Shown in pieces: positions 57,252 through 64,000 of a DNA stretch of 64,000 nt. The stretch is from Fibrobacter sp. UWEL (GTDB lineage: Bacteria; Fibrobacterota; Fibrobacteria; Fibrobacterales; Fibrobacteraceae). Numbering within the stretch: the first letter of the stretch is position 1; every line of letters begins with the position of its first letter. The notes under the pieces are model-generated. The model was not told the DNA's origin, made no database searches, and saw only the letters and a program-made list of their open reading frames with translations. Location: positions 1-64,000 of the forward strand of contig NZ_FRBE01000003.1 in assembly GCF_900142535.1 (NCBI RefSeq), read 5' to 3'. Position numbers and translations under genes: made by a program.

Positions 57252-60200
57252 ATGTTGAAGACAACAGAATATATCTCGGCTTTATTGATGCTCATGGCAG
57301 GTTCTGCTATGGCTGGCGACGTTACATATGCAACTCCGCAAAGTCCGGCAAACGGCATCTGGATTCAACAGGTTGGCAATGTTTATGATCACAAGGCTAC
57401 CAAGGCCACACTGTATTATACAAAGTATGCTCAAGACGATCGCGTCAAGAGTATTTACTATGAGTATAACGGTCAAGGCAATTTGTCAATGAGACTTGTA
57501 GACAGGAAAACGCTCTGTACAGAGGGTGATGGCCTTTTGGGTGCAGACGGTATTGTGCATCATCCTGATGGTGATTTGCTGATTGCTCCTCAGGGGCATC
57601 AGGCTATTCACAAGGTAAATATTAAGGCTAAGGAAAATGGCAAGAAATGCCTAGTGAAATCTGCTACGCCTAATACGAGTGTTAGTGGCTTTTGGCATTT
57701 GATGATGGATCCTAATTCGAAGAATCTGTGGGCCGCCGGTATTCCCGGTCCTCTCTTCAGATTCTCTACAGAATCCTCCCCTGCGGATACCAACTTCGCG
57801 GACAAGGGTTATAAGGTTAAGTTGACTCCTGATCCTAATGGATATCGTAAGGATGAAAAACTTTCTACTATCATGTGGGATAAAGCGGGTAATGCCTTCT
57901 TTACCTATTCTGACTACTTTGGCGGTGGTTGTGAACTTAATGCTCAAACAGGACAACCTTGTTCTGATTCAGATAGGAAAAAACACATCGACGGTGCTTA
58001 TTTCGGTCATTTTACAGATACAACCTGGGTTAAGGTGACTGCAGACAACGTCGGTTCTGTCGGTGGAAAGATTGGTGACTCTGTCATCACCGAACTGAAA
58101 ACGGAAATTCTGATTCCCCGCCTGGAAGGTGCTCATGGCGGTACTTATGATGAGTACTCCAAGACGTTCTTTGTCTTTGGTGGAGCCCGTATTGTCCAGA
58201 TTAAACCTTCTCTTGTTGATGGTAAGATGACTGCATCTGTGGTCGCTACCATTGACTTGCGAGAGATGTTCTTTAAGGAAACTCTGGATAACTTGACTAC
58301 TCCCAGAACCAACGACGGCGGCTATGTAGGCTGGCGTCTAGACCAGGGTACTGTGGATGGTTACGGTCACCTGTTTGTTGCAAGTAACACGGGCCATATG
58401 GTGTTTGTGGACTATACGTCAAATCCTTCCAGGTACATCAATGATAACATTCTGGTGCATGTGCAGTGGATTGACAATTACCTGGATGACCTGGCTCCTC
58501 TTTCTGGTGTAGTTGTGGATCGTGATGCTGCTGGATCTGGTTCTGATTTTGAACTCATCAGTAGCTCTTCTCAGAGTAGTTCTTCCTTGCAGGTGTACGA
58601 AGAATCCTCCAGCAGTAAGCCTGCTTCCAGCAGCTCCAGTTCCTCCAATAAGGTATCCTCTTCTTCTGGAACCATTCCTGGTTCTAGCGGCTCCGTAAAC
58701 TCTTCTTCCTCTGGTTCCAATCCTGGCTCTAGCGGTTCCGTAAATTCTTCTTCCTCTGGTTCCAATCCTGGCTCTAGCGGTTCCGTAAATTCTTCTTCTG
58801 GTTCCAATCCTGGTTCCAGCGGTTCCGGCGATCCTTCTTCCTCTGGTTCCAATCCTGGCTCTAGCGGTTCCGGCGATCCCTCCTCCTCTGGCTCCAATCC
58901 TGGTTCTAGCGGTTCCGGCGATCCCTCTTCCTCTGGCTCCAATCCTGGTTCCAGCGGTTCCGGCGATCCCTCCTCCTCTGGCTCCAATCCTAGCTCCAGC
59001 GGTTCCGGCGATCCTTCCTCTTCTAGTTCTGGAAATGGTTCCTCTAATAGTTCCAGTTCTTCCTTCCGCTATTATGGCGTAGAAGACTTTGATATTGAAG
59101 AAACTGATCCGGAAGATTCCTATCCCACTCCGGAAGACTTTGAGAAGGGTGACGAAATTGTCTCTTCTACTGTAGTCCTCGTTCCTACAGATCCTGATCC
59201 CAGCAATCCCAATGTGAAGGTGATTAATGGCAATAGTTATCTGTTGGTAGATGATCCGACTGGCTTGCCTCATGATCTCCATTATGATTCCGGTAAGGAT
59301 TCTGCCAGAGTAGGTGATGTAATCGCTATTACTTTGGATAAGGACAAAGTGGATGAATACTTCAAGGGTGACGATTCCCTTAAGTTCATTGCTGGTGGTG
59401 ATGTAAAGCTGGTCGATCCTGTCACTGGTGAAAAGGTGGACGTCATCAAGAAGAATACTGATGGCACCGTAACTGTCTATGTAACTGCAGATAAGGTGGT
59501 TCAGGGCGGATCCATCAAGGTGGTGGGTGGTAATTCTAAAGTGATTATTGATAACATCAACTTCTTTGATCCTGTTCCCGAAGCGCAGAAGGGCTTTATC
59601 AAGGATACTAATGGCGATATGGACCTGGATTACCTGGAAGTACTCCTGAAGGATACTCTGCCTGTTTCCTACGAGCTGGATAATGTATGGCTTGTAGTGA
59701 ACGGTGATACTCTGAAGTGCGTGAACCCGTCTTTGAACGAGGCGAAGGATCGCATTCAGGTTGATGTTGGCGATCTGAATTTGCCGGCATCCGAAGACTT
59801 CCCTGTGGAAGGGGCTGTGGCTATCATTTCCTATAAGGATAAGAGCACAGGCTCTACCCACGTTCGCAATACCAAGGTGATCAAGGTTGGTAGCAATGTG
59901 ATTAAGGACGCCTATGCAATTCGTGACCTTCATGGAAAGGATTCCCTGTTCCTGCAGTTCAATATCGAATTGTACCCGTATGATTTGAACTCTCCTGAAA
60001 TGCTTGTGATGATCAAGCAGGAGGCTGAACGCTATGGATTCGACTTGAATCAGATTTCTAAGGCCTATATGCCGTCGAAGGATATTGTAATCCTGGTGGG
60101 CGATTCCTTAGGATTGAAGGGAGACAAGAAGGATAGTGTTTCTCTCTATCCGGGCGTGACCTTCAGTGAACTGCCTTACATCACTTCCGATGAATACGAA

Positions 60201-61487
60201 CGAGAAGTGGCTGTAACTGTGGTGGATCGTTTCCCCGCAACGCAGAATGTTGAATACTGGGATACGGATGGCGATGGCGTCCTGGACCAGATTGTGACCG
60301 TGTTTGAATCCAAGCTTACTAGCGAAGACATTGATGGTGCTCTGTACATGTCTTTCCCCTGGTATAGCTATCGTGGCATGATGATCCAGCTCCAGGCTCA
60401 GCCCGGTGATTTGGAAATCGATCCCAACGATTCTACTCGAGTCATTTGGAAGGTCCGTTCTACCACTCGTCTGGCGGAAGGTGTTACTAGCATTAGCGAA
60501 AACCTCCCTGAAGCAACCGTCTATACCTATTACTCAGTCTTCGGTGAAACCTTCGTGAATGAAGAAAATGCACCGCTGGTGGATAAGATGGCTCCTGTGG
60601 TAGCTAGCGCTACCTTGGATTATGGCAAGAAAGCCGATACCTTGCTGATCGTCTTCTCCGAACCCATCATGACCAAGAATCTGAAGGGCGATGACTTCTT
60701 CTCCTTCATTCACGGTACTGAAGTGATTGAACTGGATCCCACTCGTATTGACTGGTCTGCTGATGGAAAGTCTGCCAAGTTGATTCTGGATGGTTCTATC
60801 GCTACCATTCTTCCGGGTGACTCCTTGTTAATCCGTAAGGGCGAAAAGGATGCCATTCGTGATAACTATGGAAATGTATCCAGTGAAAATCCGCAGCCTG
60901 TGATTATTGGTGGCTTGCTGAACCATCTGGTGGAAACTACCAATATGGGTACCTTCGATGCTAGCGATGATCGTGTGGTGGATGAAGGCGAAAAGGAAAA
61001 TTACACGCTCCAGACGGTAAGCTCCGTGAACCTCCGTTATGTGCCTGGTTCTACAACCAAGGAAGATATGGAGAAGGAAGGCGCTCTAGGTCAGTTAGTC
61101 CAGCTGGGTGAACGCTTTGTGCCGCAGTTGCTTGACCAGGCCCAGGTGTCCGCTGACGGTTCCTATGACCCTGCGGTTTTGGATTCCTTGAAGCCTGAAG
61201 ACGTGTTCATCTCCTTCATCGTGAACTATACGGATCATCTGGGCCAGTATGTGAACGATACCGTTATTACCGTTTCTTGTAACAGCCCCAAGTTTGGTGG
61301 TAACTGCTTGGAAACCGATAAGAAGGTGTTCGTTAACTGGAACTACAAGGATCATCGCGGTCGCTTCGTTGGAACCGGCGTTTATAATGTCCAGTTCAAG
61401 ATGATCGTCCGTTACGACAAGAAGAAGATCGAAGAAGAAATGAAGGATAAGTGGGGCGTCCGCCGCAAGAATCGCAAAAAGAAATAA
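57252..61487 (+). CDS. Giant secreted protein: propeller-like domain, Ser-rich linker, Asp-loop repeats, shared C-terminal module
   Basis: 1411 residues from ATG 57252 (AGAGGG 8 bp upstream; signal MLKTTEYISALLMLMAGSAM). Residues about 25-430 resemble an SMP-30/propeller-type fold (GADGIVHHPDGDLLIAPQGH, FWHLMMDPNSKNLWAAGIPG, GYGHLFVASNTGHMVFVDY). Residues about 435-605 are a Ser/Gly/Pro linker of 14-15-residue repeats (SSSSGSNPGSSGSVN, SSSGSNPGSSGSGDP). A long set of sandwiches follows, with DTNGDMDLDYLEV (about 785) and DTDGDGVLDQIVTVF (about 1004), an FSEPI Ig-like domain and the C-terminal module (GNCLETDKKVFVNWNYKDHR, GRFVGTGVYNVQFKMIV). The last residues are very basic. It starts 31 bp after its neighbour and is surely co-expressed. 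Confidence 0.78.
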   Translation: MLKTTEYISALLMLMAGSAMAGDVTYATPQSPANGIWIQQVGNVYDHKATKATLYYTKYAQDDRVKSIYYEYNGQGNLSMRLVDRKTLCTEGDGLLGADGIVHHPDGDLLIAPQGHQAIHKVNIKAKENGKKCLVKSATPNTSVSGFWHLMMDPNSKNLWAAGIPGPLFRFSTESSPADTNFADKGYKVKLTPDPNGYRKDEKLSTIMWDKAGNAFFTYSDYFGGGCELNAQTGQPCSDSDRKKHIDGAYFGHFTDTTWVKVTADNVGSVGGKIGDSVITELKTEILIPRLEGAHGGTYDEYSKTFFVFGGARIVQIKPSLVDGKMTASVVATIDLREMFFKETLDNLTTPRTNDGGYVGWRLDQGTVDGYGHLFVASNTGHMVFVDYTSNPSRYINDNILVHVQWIDNYLDDLAPLSGVVVDRDAAGSGSDFELISSSSQSSSSLQVYEESSSSKPASSSSSSSNKVSSSSGTIPGSSGSVNSSSSGSNPGSSGSVNSSSSGSNPGSSGSVNSSSGSNPGSSGSGDPSSSGSNPGSSGSGDPSSSGSNPGSSGSGDPSSSGSNPGSSGSGDPSSSGSNPSSSGSGDPSSSSSGNGSSNSSSSSFRYYGVEDFDIEETDPEDSYPTPEDFEKGDEIVSSTVVLVPTDPDPSNPNVKVINGNSYLLVDDPTGLPHDLHYDSGKDSARVGDVIAITLDKDKVDEYFKGDDSLKFIAGGDVKLVDPVTGEKVDVIKKNTDGTVTVYVTADKVVQGGSIKVVGGNSKVIIDNINFFDPVPEAQKGFIKDTNGDMDLDYLEVLLKDTLPVSYELDNVWLVVNGDTLKCVNPSLNEAKDRIQVDVGDLNLPASEDFPVEGAVAIISYKDKSTGSTHVRNTKVIKVGSNVIKDAYAIRDLHGKDSLFLQFNIELYPYDLNSPEMLVMIKQEAERYGFDLNQISKAYMPSKDIVILVGDSLGLKGDKKDSVSLYPGVTFSELPYITSDEYEREVAVTVVDRFPATQNVEYWDTDGDGVLDQIVTVFESKLTSEDIDGALYMSFPWYSYRGMMIQLQAQPGDLEIDPNDSTRVIWKVRSTTRLAEGVTSISENLPEATVYTYYSVFGETFVNEENAPLVDKMAPVVASATLDYGKKADTLLIVFSEPIMTKNLKGDDFFSFIHGTEVIELDPTRIDWSADGKSAKLILDGSIATILPGDSLLIRKGEKDAIRDNYGNVSSENPQPVIIGGLLNHLVETTNMGTFDASDDRVVDEGEKENYTLQTVSSVNLRYVPGSTTKEDMEKEGALGQLVQLGERFVPQLLDQAQVSADGSYDPAVLDSLKPEDVFISFIVNYTDHLGQYVNDTVITVSCNSPKFGGNCLETDKKVFVNWNYKDHRGRFVGTGVYNVQFKMIVRYDKKKIEEEMKDKWGVRRKNRKKK
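58672..59030 (+). repeat. In-frame 45-bp tandem repeats coding the Ser-rich linker
   Basis: About eight in-frame units read (S)SSSGSNPGSSGSVN or SSSGSNPGSSGSGDP. One unit is one codon shorter. Units at 58818-59015 are near-identical at DNA level (CCAATCCTGGTTCTAGCGGT and close variants). The first two or three carry 'VN' and the later ones 'GDP', so two sub-arrays expanded separately. Length variation by slippage or recombination is expected. The long open frame on the opposite strand is a by-product. Confidence 0.9.
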
Positions 61488-61506
61488 CCCCCTATAAATT
61501 TTAAAC

Positions 61507-61535
61507 AAAGGTCCTCGCAACAGCGAGGACCTTTT
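61507..61535 (+). terminator. Intrinsic terminator of the giant secreted protein genes
   Basis: AAAGGTCCTCGC-aaca-GCGAGGACCTTT, perfect 12-bp stem, then T. Confidence 0.95.
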
Positions 61536-61582
61536 CTATTCTAAGGCTAAGTCTGCCAGGGGGTCCAGATGGCAGAATACAA

Positions 61583-61612
61583 AAAACATCCGCAGAAACC
61601 TGCAGATGTTTT
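61583..61612. terminator. Terminator-like hairpin behind the sigma factor gene
   Basis: AAAACATC-c-GCAG (61583-61595) pairs with CTGC-a-GATGTTTT (61600-61612) around an AAAC loop. On the minus strand it ends in a T-run, so it can stop the sigma factor transcript. Confidence 0.8.
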
Positions 61613-61673
61613 CTTAAAAAGACGTTTGGAAAAGGGGTTTCAGGGGGCGGAGCCCCATGAGGCTAGGTCGCCA

Positions 61674-62486
61674 TTACTTGTTAATGGCGGCCAAAAACGC
61701 GTCTTTCTTTTCCTGGAGGAATTCCTTGCTGTTGTACTTGCGGATACGGCGAAGAGCCTGGTCACGCAGCTGACGTACACGTTCGTGGGAGATGTTCATG
61801 GATTCGCCCACTTCGCGGAGAGTCTGAGGAGCTTCCTGGTTGATACCGAAAATACCGGTAATAACCTTAGCTTCGCGTTCCGGCAGCTGTTCCATCAAGT
61901 CGCGAGCCAATGCTTCAACGCTCTGGATTTCGGATTCTGCTTCGGGATTGGATGCGCCTCCATCGGGGAGCACTTCGGCGTAAGTTGCCTTGGAGTCTGC
62001 CTTCAGAGGGCTGTCGAAGGAAACGCCGCGCTGACCAATCTGGATCAATTCGCGAATTTCTTCGTTAATTTCCTTACCGCGGGACTGTTCGTGCAATGCC
62101 TTACGCACGCGGAGGTGCTGGTTTGCAGGAAGACGAATCAGGTTACCCTGTTCGTTAATGGCGCGGGTAATGTAAGCCTTAATCCACCAAACGCCGTAAG
62201 AAATGAACTTCAAACCACGGGTGTGTTCGAAAGATTCAATGGCGCGGACCAGGCCCATAGCGCCTTCACTTACCAGGTCCGGCAGGGGAATGGGACAGCC
62301 ACGGTACTGGATGGCTACCTTCAAAACGAAACGCATGTTTGCGGAAATAAGCTTCTTACGTGCAATTTTGTCGCCTTCTTTGGCCTTCTGGAAGAGAATC
62401 TGTTCTTCTTCACGGGAAAGAGGTGCAGTGCGACGAATATCTTCAAGGTATCTTTTTAGAGTAGTATCAGTAGAGTCAATATGCAT
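61674..62486 (-). CDS. Sigma-70 family RNA polymerase sigma factor, RpoD/RpoS-like
   Basis: A 270-residue sigma factor lacking region 1.1 and the large non-conserved region. Region 1.2 is visible as LKRYLEDIRRTAPLSREEEQ. Region 2 reads ARKKLISANMRFVLKVAIQY, then PLPDLVSEGAMGLVRAIESF and GLKFISYGVWWIKAYITRAI (2.3-2.4). Region 3 follows (LIRLPANQHLRVRKALHEQS). Region 4 is LPEREAKVITGIFGINQEAP with the HTH TLREVGESMNISHERVRQLR. It matches the short primary-type sigma factors common in Bacteroidota/Fibrobacterota, so it may be the housekeeping factor or a group 2 relative. ATG 62486 has AAGG 13 bases upstream. No anti-sigma gene is adjacent. Confidence 0.92.
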   Translation of the reverse strand: MHIDSTDTTLKRYLEDIRRTAPLSREEEQILFQKAKEGDKIARKKLISANMRFVLKVAIQYRGCPIPLPDLVSEGAMGLVRAIESFEHTRGLKFISYGVWWIKAYITRAINEQGNLIRLPANQHLRVRKALHEQSRGKEINEEIRELIQIGQRGVSFDSPLKADSKATYAEVLPDGGASNPEAESEIQSVEALARDLMEQLPEREAKVITGIFGINQEAPQTLREVGESMNISHERVRQLRDQALRRIRKYNSKEFLQEKKDAFLAAINK

Positions 62487-62731
62487 GTTTTGTAAACCTT
62501 ACTCTTAATATCGTTTATTTTTAAGCAAGTTGCGTGCCAATTATGTAAAAAAATGGGAAGATAGTGTTAAAATGCGTTTCAATTGTGTTATTTTGTCATT
62601 CTATTATTACTAAATGTAGTAAAATTACGTCTTTGTAATGTGTGCGTGACGTTTGTTGTCGTCCTTTTTTACATATGTTGTTCTCATCCTTCAAAATGTG
62701 AATGAGAAAGATTTCGTATATTTTCCTCGCT

Positions 62732-63511
62732 ATGTCTATCAAAGAACCTGATCAATCTGTTTGGAATCGTTTTTGGAAACGCAAAAATGACATGGAGAAG
62801 GTTTATCCTTCCTCCCCGTCGGTATTGCAAACTATTAAGAAGAACTTTAAACTGGAAGGACTGAAGATCCTAGAAGTAGGTGCTGGCACTGGTCGTGATA
62901 GTGCTGAACTTGCTCGTCTGGGTGCTGATGTCTACGTTCTTGATTTTGCCGAAAACAGCCTGAAGATTGTGAACTCGCTCCGTCAGAAGGAACAGGTTTT
63001 TGATAACTTGCATTTGGTTCGTGGCGATGCCTTTAAGGCGCCTTTCCCGGACGAGACTTTTGATTTGGTTTTCCATCAGGGACTTGCGGAACATTTCAAG
63101 GATCCTCTGCCTCTGATCAAGGAAAACTATCGTATTCTGAAGCACGGTGGTCATTGCCTTTGCGATGTTCCTCAGACTGTGCATCCCTATACAATTATTA
63201 AGCATATCCTGATTGCTATGGACAAGTGGTTTGCCGGTTGGGAAACCCAGTTTACAATGCCTGAGCTGAAGAAGCTTATGCGCGATGGTGGCTTCAAGTG
63301 TGTTTATACATACGGTGACTGGATGCGGCCTAATCTCTACTATCGCATGCTTCGTGAAGTGTGCTTTAAGATTGGTGTCGAATTGCCGAAGTATCCGCTC
63401 CAGGGAACGGCCTATCAGAAGATGAAGGATAAGATTCTGGATTCTCTTGAGTCGGTTCCGTTGATGCATTATACTCAGCTTTGCATTGGAGTCTTGGGTC
63501 GTAAGCCCTAA
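62732..63511 (+). CDS. Class I SAM-dependent methyltransferase
   Basis: 259 residues from ATG 62732 (MSIKEPDQSVWNRFWKRKND). An upstream ATG at 62702 would add ten residues, but TATATT at 62717-62722 suggests that RNA starts at the later ATG. The Rossmann core is clear: ILEVGAGTGRDSAELARLGA (motif I), VYVLDFAENSLKIVNSL, VRGDAFKAPFPDETFDLVFH and LIKENYRILKHGGHCLCDVP. The rest resembles methyltransferase_11 proteins found in surface-polysaccharide or lipid loci. The acceptor is unknown. A glycosyltransferase gene follows 9 bp later, so the two probably act in one glycan pathway. Confidence 0.88.
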   Translation: MSIKEPDQSVWNRFWKRKNDMEKVYPSSPSVLQTIKKNFKLEGLKILEVGAGTGRDSAELARLGADVYVLDFAENSLKIVNSLRQKEQVFDNLHLVRGDAFKAPFPDETFDLVFHQGLAEHFKDPLPLIKENYRILKHGGHCLCDVPQTVHPYTIIKHILIAMDKWFAGWETQFTMPELKKLMRDGGFKCVYTYGDWMRPNLYYRMLREVCFKIGVELPKYPLQGTAYQKMKDKILDSLESVPLMHYTQLCIGVLGRKP

Positions 63512-63520
63512 GTTTTAAAC

Positions 63521-64000
63521 TTGAACATACTTGTCGTTAATTATCGTGATCGTTTGCACCCCGCTGCTGGCGGTGCCGAAAAACACTTGCATCGAATTTT
63601 CTCCCTGATTGCCCAGGCGGGTCATCAGGTGGTTCTGTTTACCACTTCCTTCAAGGGGGCTCAGGAACGAGAAGTCGTGGATGGTATTCAAGTTGTCCGC
63701 AAGGGCGGCGACCTGATGTTCCAGCTGAACTGTGCTCTCAATTTGAGAAAGCTGGACAAGGAATTCAATTTTGATGTGGTGGTTGAGGATCTAAACAAGC
63801 TTCCTCTCTTTACCCCGCTGTTCCTGAAAAAGCCTGTGTTGGTGCAAATGCATCACTTGTGGCGAGGCTCAATTTTCCATGAGGCTGCTTTCCCTGTTGC
63901 CTTTGGCGTCTGGTTCTTTGAAAGGATCATTCCTTTCTTCTATCGCAAGCAGGACTTCGTGGTGGTGAGCCCCAGTACCAAACGAGAGCTGTGCGAAATT
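63521..64000 (+). CDS. GT4-like glycosyltransferase, N-terminal 160 codons (cut by window end)
   Basis: The frame is open from TTG 63521 to the last base. The stop of the previous frame and the lack of other starts make TTG the likely initiator. The protein begins MNILVVNYRDRLHPAAGGAE, the classic GT4 start with a Gly-Gly-Ala-Glu loop, then IFSLIAQAGHQVVLFTTSFK, FDVVVEDLNKLPLFTPLFLK, VLVQMHHLWRGSIFHEAAF and DFVVVSPSTKRELCEI, the usual end of the acceptor domain. The donor-binding half lies beyond the window. Likely role: surface glycan synthesis with the preceding methyltransferase. Confidence 0.88.
   Translation, partial: MNILVVNYRDRLHPAAGGAEKHLHRIFSLIAQAGHQVVLFTTSFKGAQEREVVDGIQVVRKGGDLMFQLNCALNLRKLDKEFNFDVVVEDLNKLPLFTPLFLKKPVLVQMHHLWRGSIFHEAAFPVAFGVWFFERIIPFFYRKQDFVVVSPSTKRELCEI

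Noticed and set aside
58419-59933. 504-codon antisense frame with GTRRRIAGTARARIG-like repeats, and an EPEEEGSPEPLEPG frame beside it
   Set aside because: Both are products of the 45-bp tandem repeats read on the wrong strand; their repeats exist only because the sense linker repeats.

Overview
The window most likely comes from a Fibrobacter chromosome (phylum Fibrobacterota, relative of the rumen cellulose degrader F. succinogenes). The evidence is a TIGR02147/DUF4423 protein (a family first defined as a F. succinogenes paralogous family) overlapping a lipoprotein gene, a GH5 cellulase built as a lipoprotein with an N-terminal carbohydrate-binding-like domain, many lipoproteins and Gram-negative outer-membrane barrels, very long secreted proteins with Ser-rich linkers, and a mid-range GC genome with many start codons that lack a Shine-Dalgarno sequence. 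The species call is inference; no rRNA lies in the window.

Layout. 1-2.5 kb: the 5' part of an IS256-type insertion sequence abuts a surface-protein gene that has lost its signal peptide; a 45-residue peptide gene follows. 2.5-7.7 kb: ispF, a Na/phosphate symporter and tex. 7.8-10.6 kb: a TIGR02147 regulator candidate overlapping a LamG lipoprotein, then four tandem terminator-like repeats behind a small ferredoxin gene. 10.7-12.8 kb: argB-argD. 12.9-16.8 kb: a B12/radical SAM enzyme, a MORN-type protein, nested intergenic repeats, a lipoprotein and a DedA protein. 16.8-24.2 kb: a minus-strand run of six envelope genes (three lipoproteins of similar plan, two PEGA proteins, one barrel/TPR-like protein with a histone-like tail), five of them overlapping or nearly touching. 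This is the best candidate here for an undescribed system.

24.2-28.5 kb: xseB, an Opp-type ATPase, an RlmD-like methyltransferase and three small lipoproteins. 28.5-36.8 kb: a 1179-residue protease/propeller/barrel fusion, the GH5 cellulase, an unaccompanied SagB-like double nitroreductase protein and lrgAB. 36.8-41.4 kb: fmt, rsmB and two outer-membrane barrels. 41.4-49.4 kb (minus strand): a lipocalin-like protein, a eukaryotic-type HisA, a GT4 glycosyltransferase and mutY form one tight run; aroE, a fused aroK-aroB and a sugar epimerase/dehydratase form another. 49.4-53.1 kb: a 13-unit heptamer array, an XPB-like helicase, tRNA-Gly(GCC), and a class III cyclase with a small membrane protein. 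53.2-61.5 kb: hemW and two giant secreted proteins that share a C-terminal module. 61.6-64 kb: a primary-type sigma factor, a methyltransferase and the start of a glycosyltransferase.

Three sequence-level themes cut across the window. About ten genes carry a TATATT-like hexamer only 6-10 nt before the start codon, with no ribosome binding site, which points to leaderless transcripts. An AGATGCA + G-run/C-run hairpin element sits directly behind several stop codons. Envelope proteins account for about half of the coding length.
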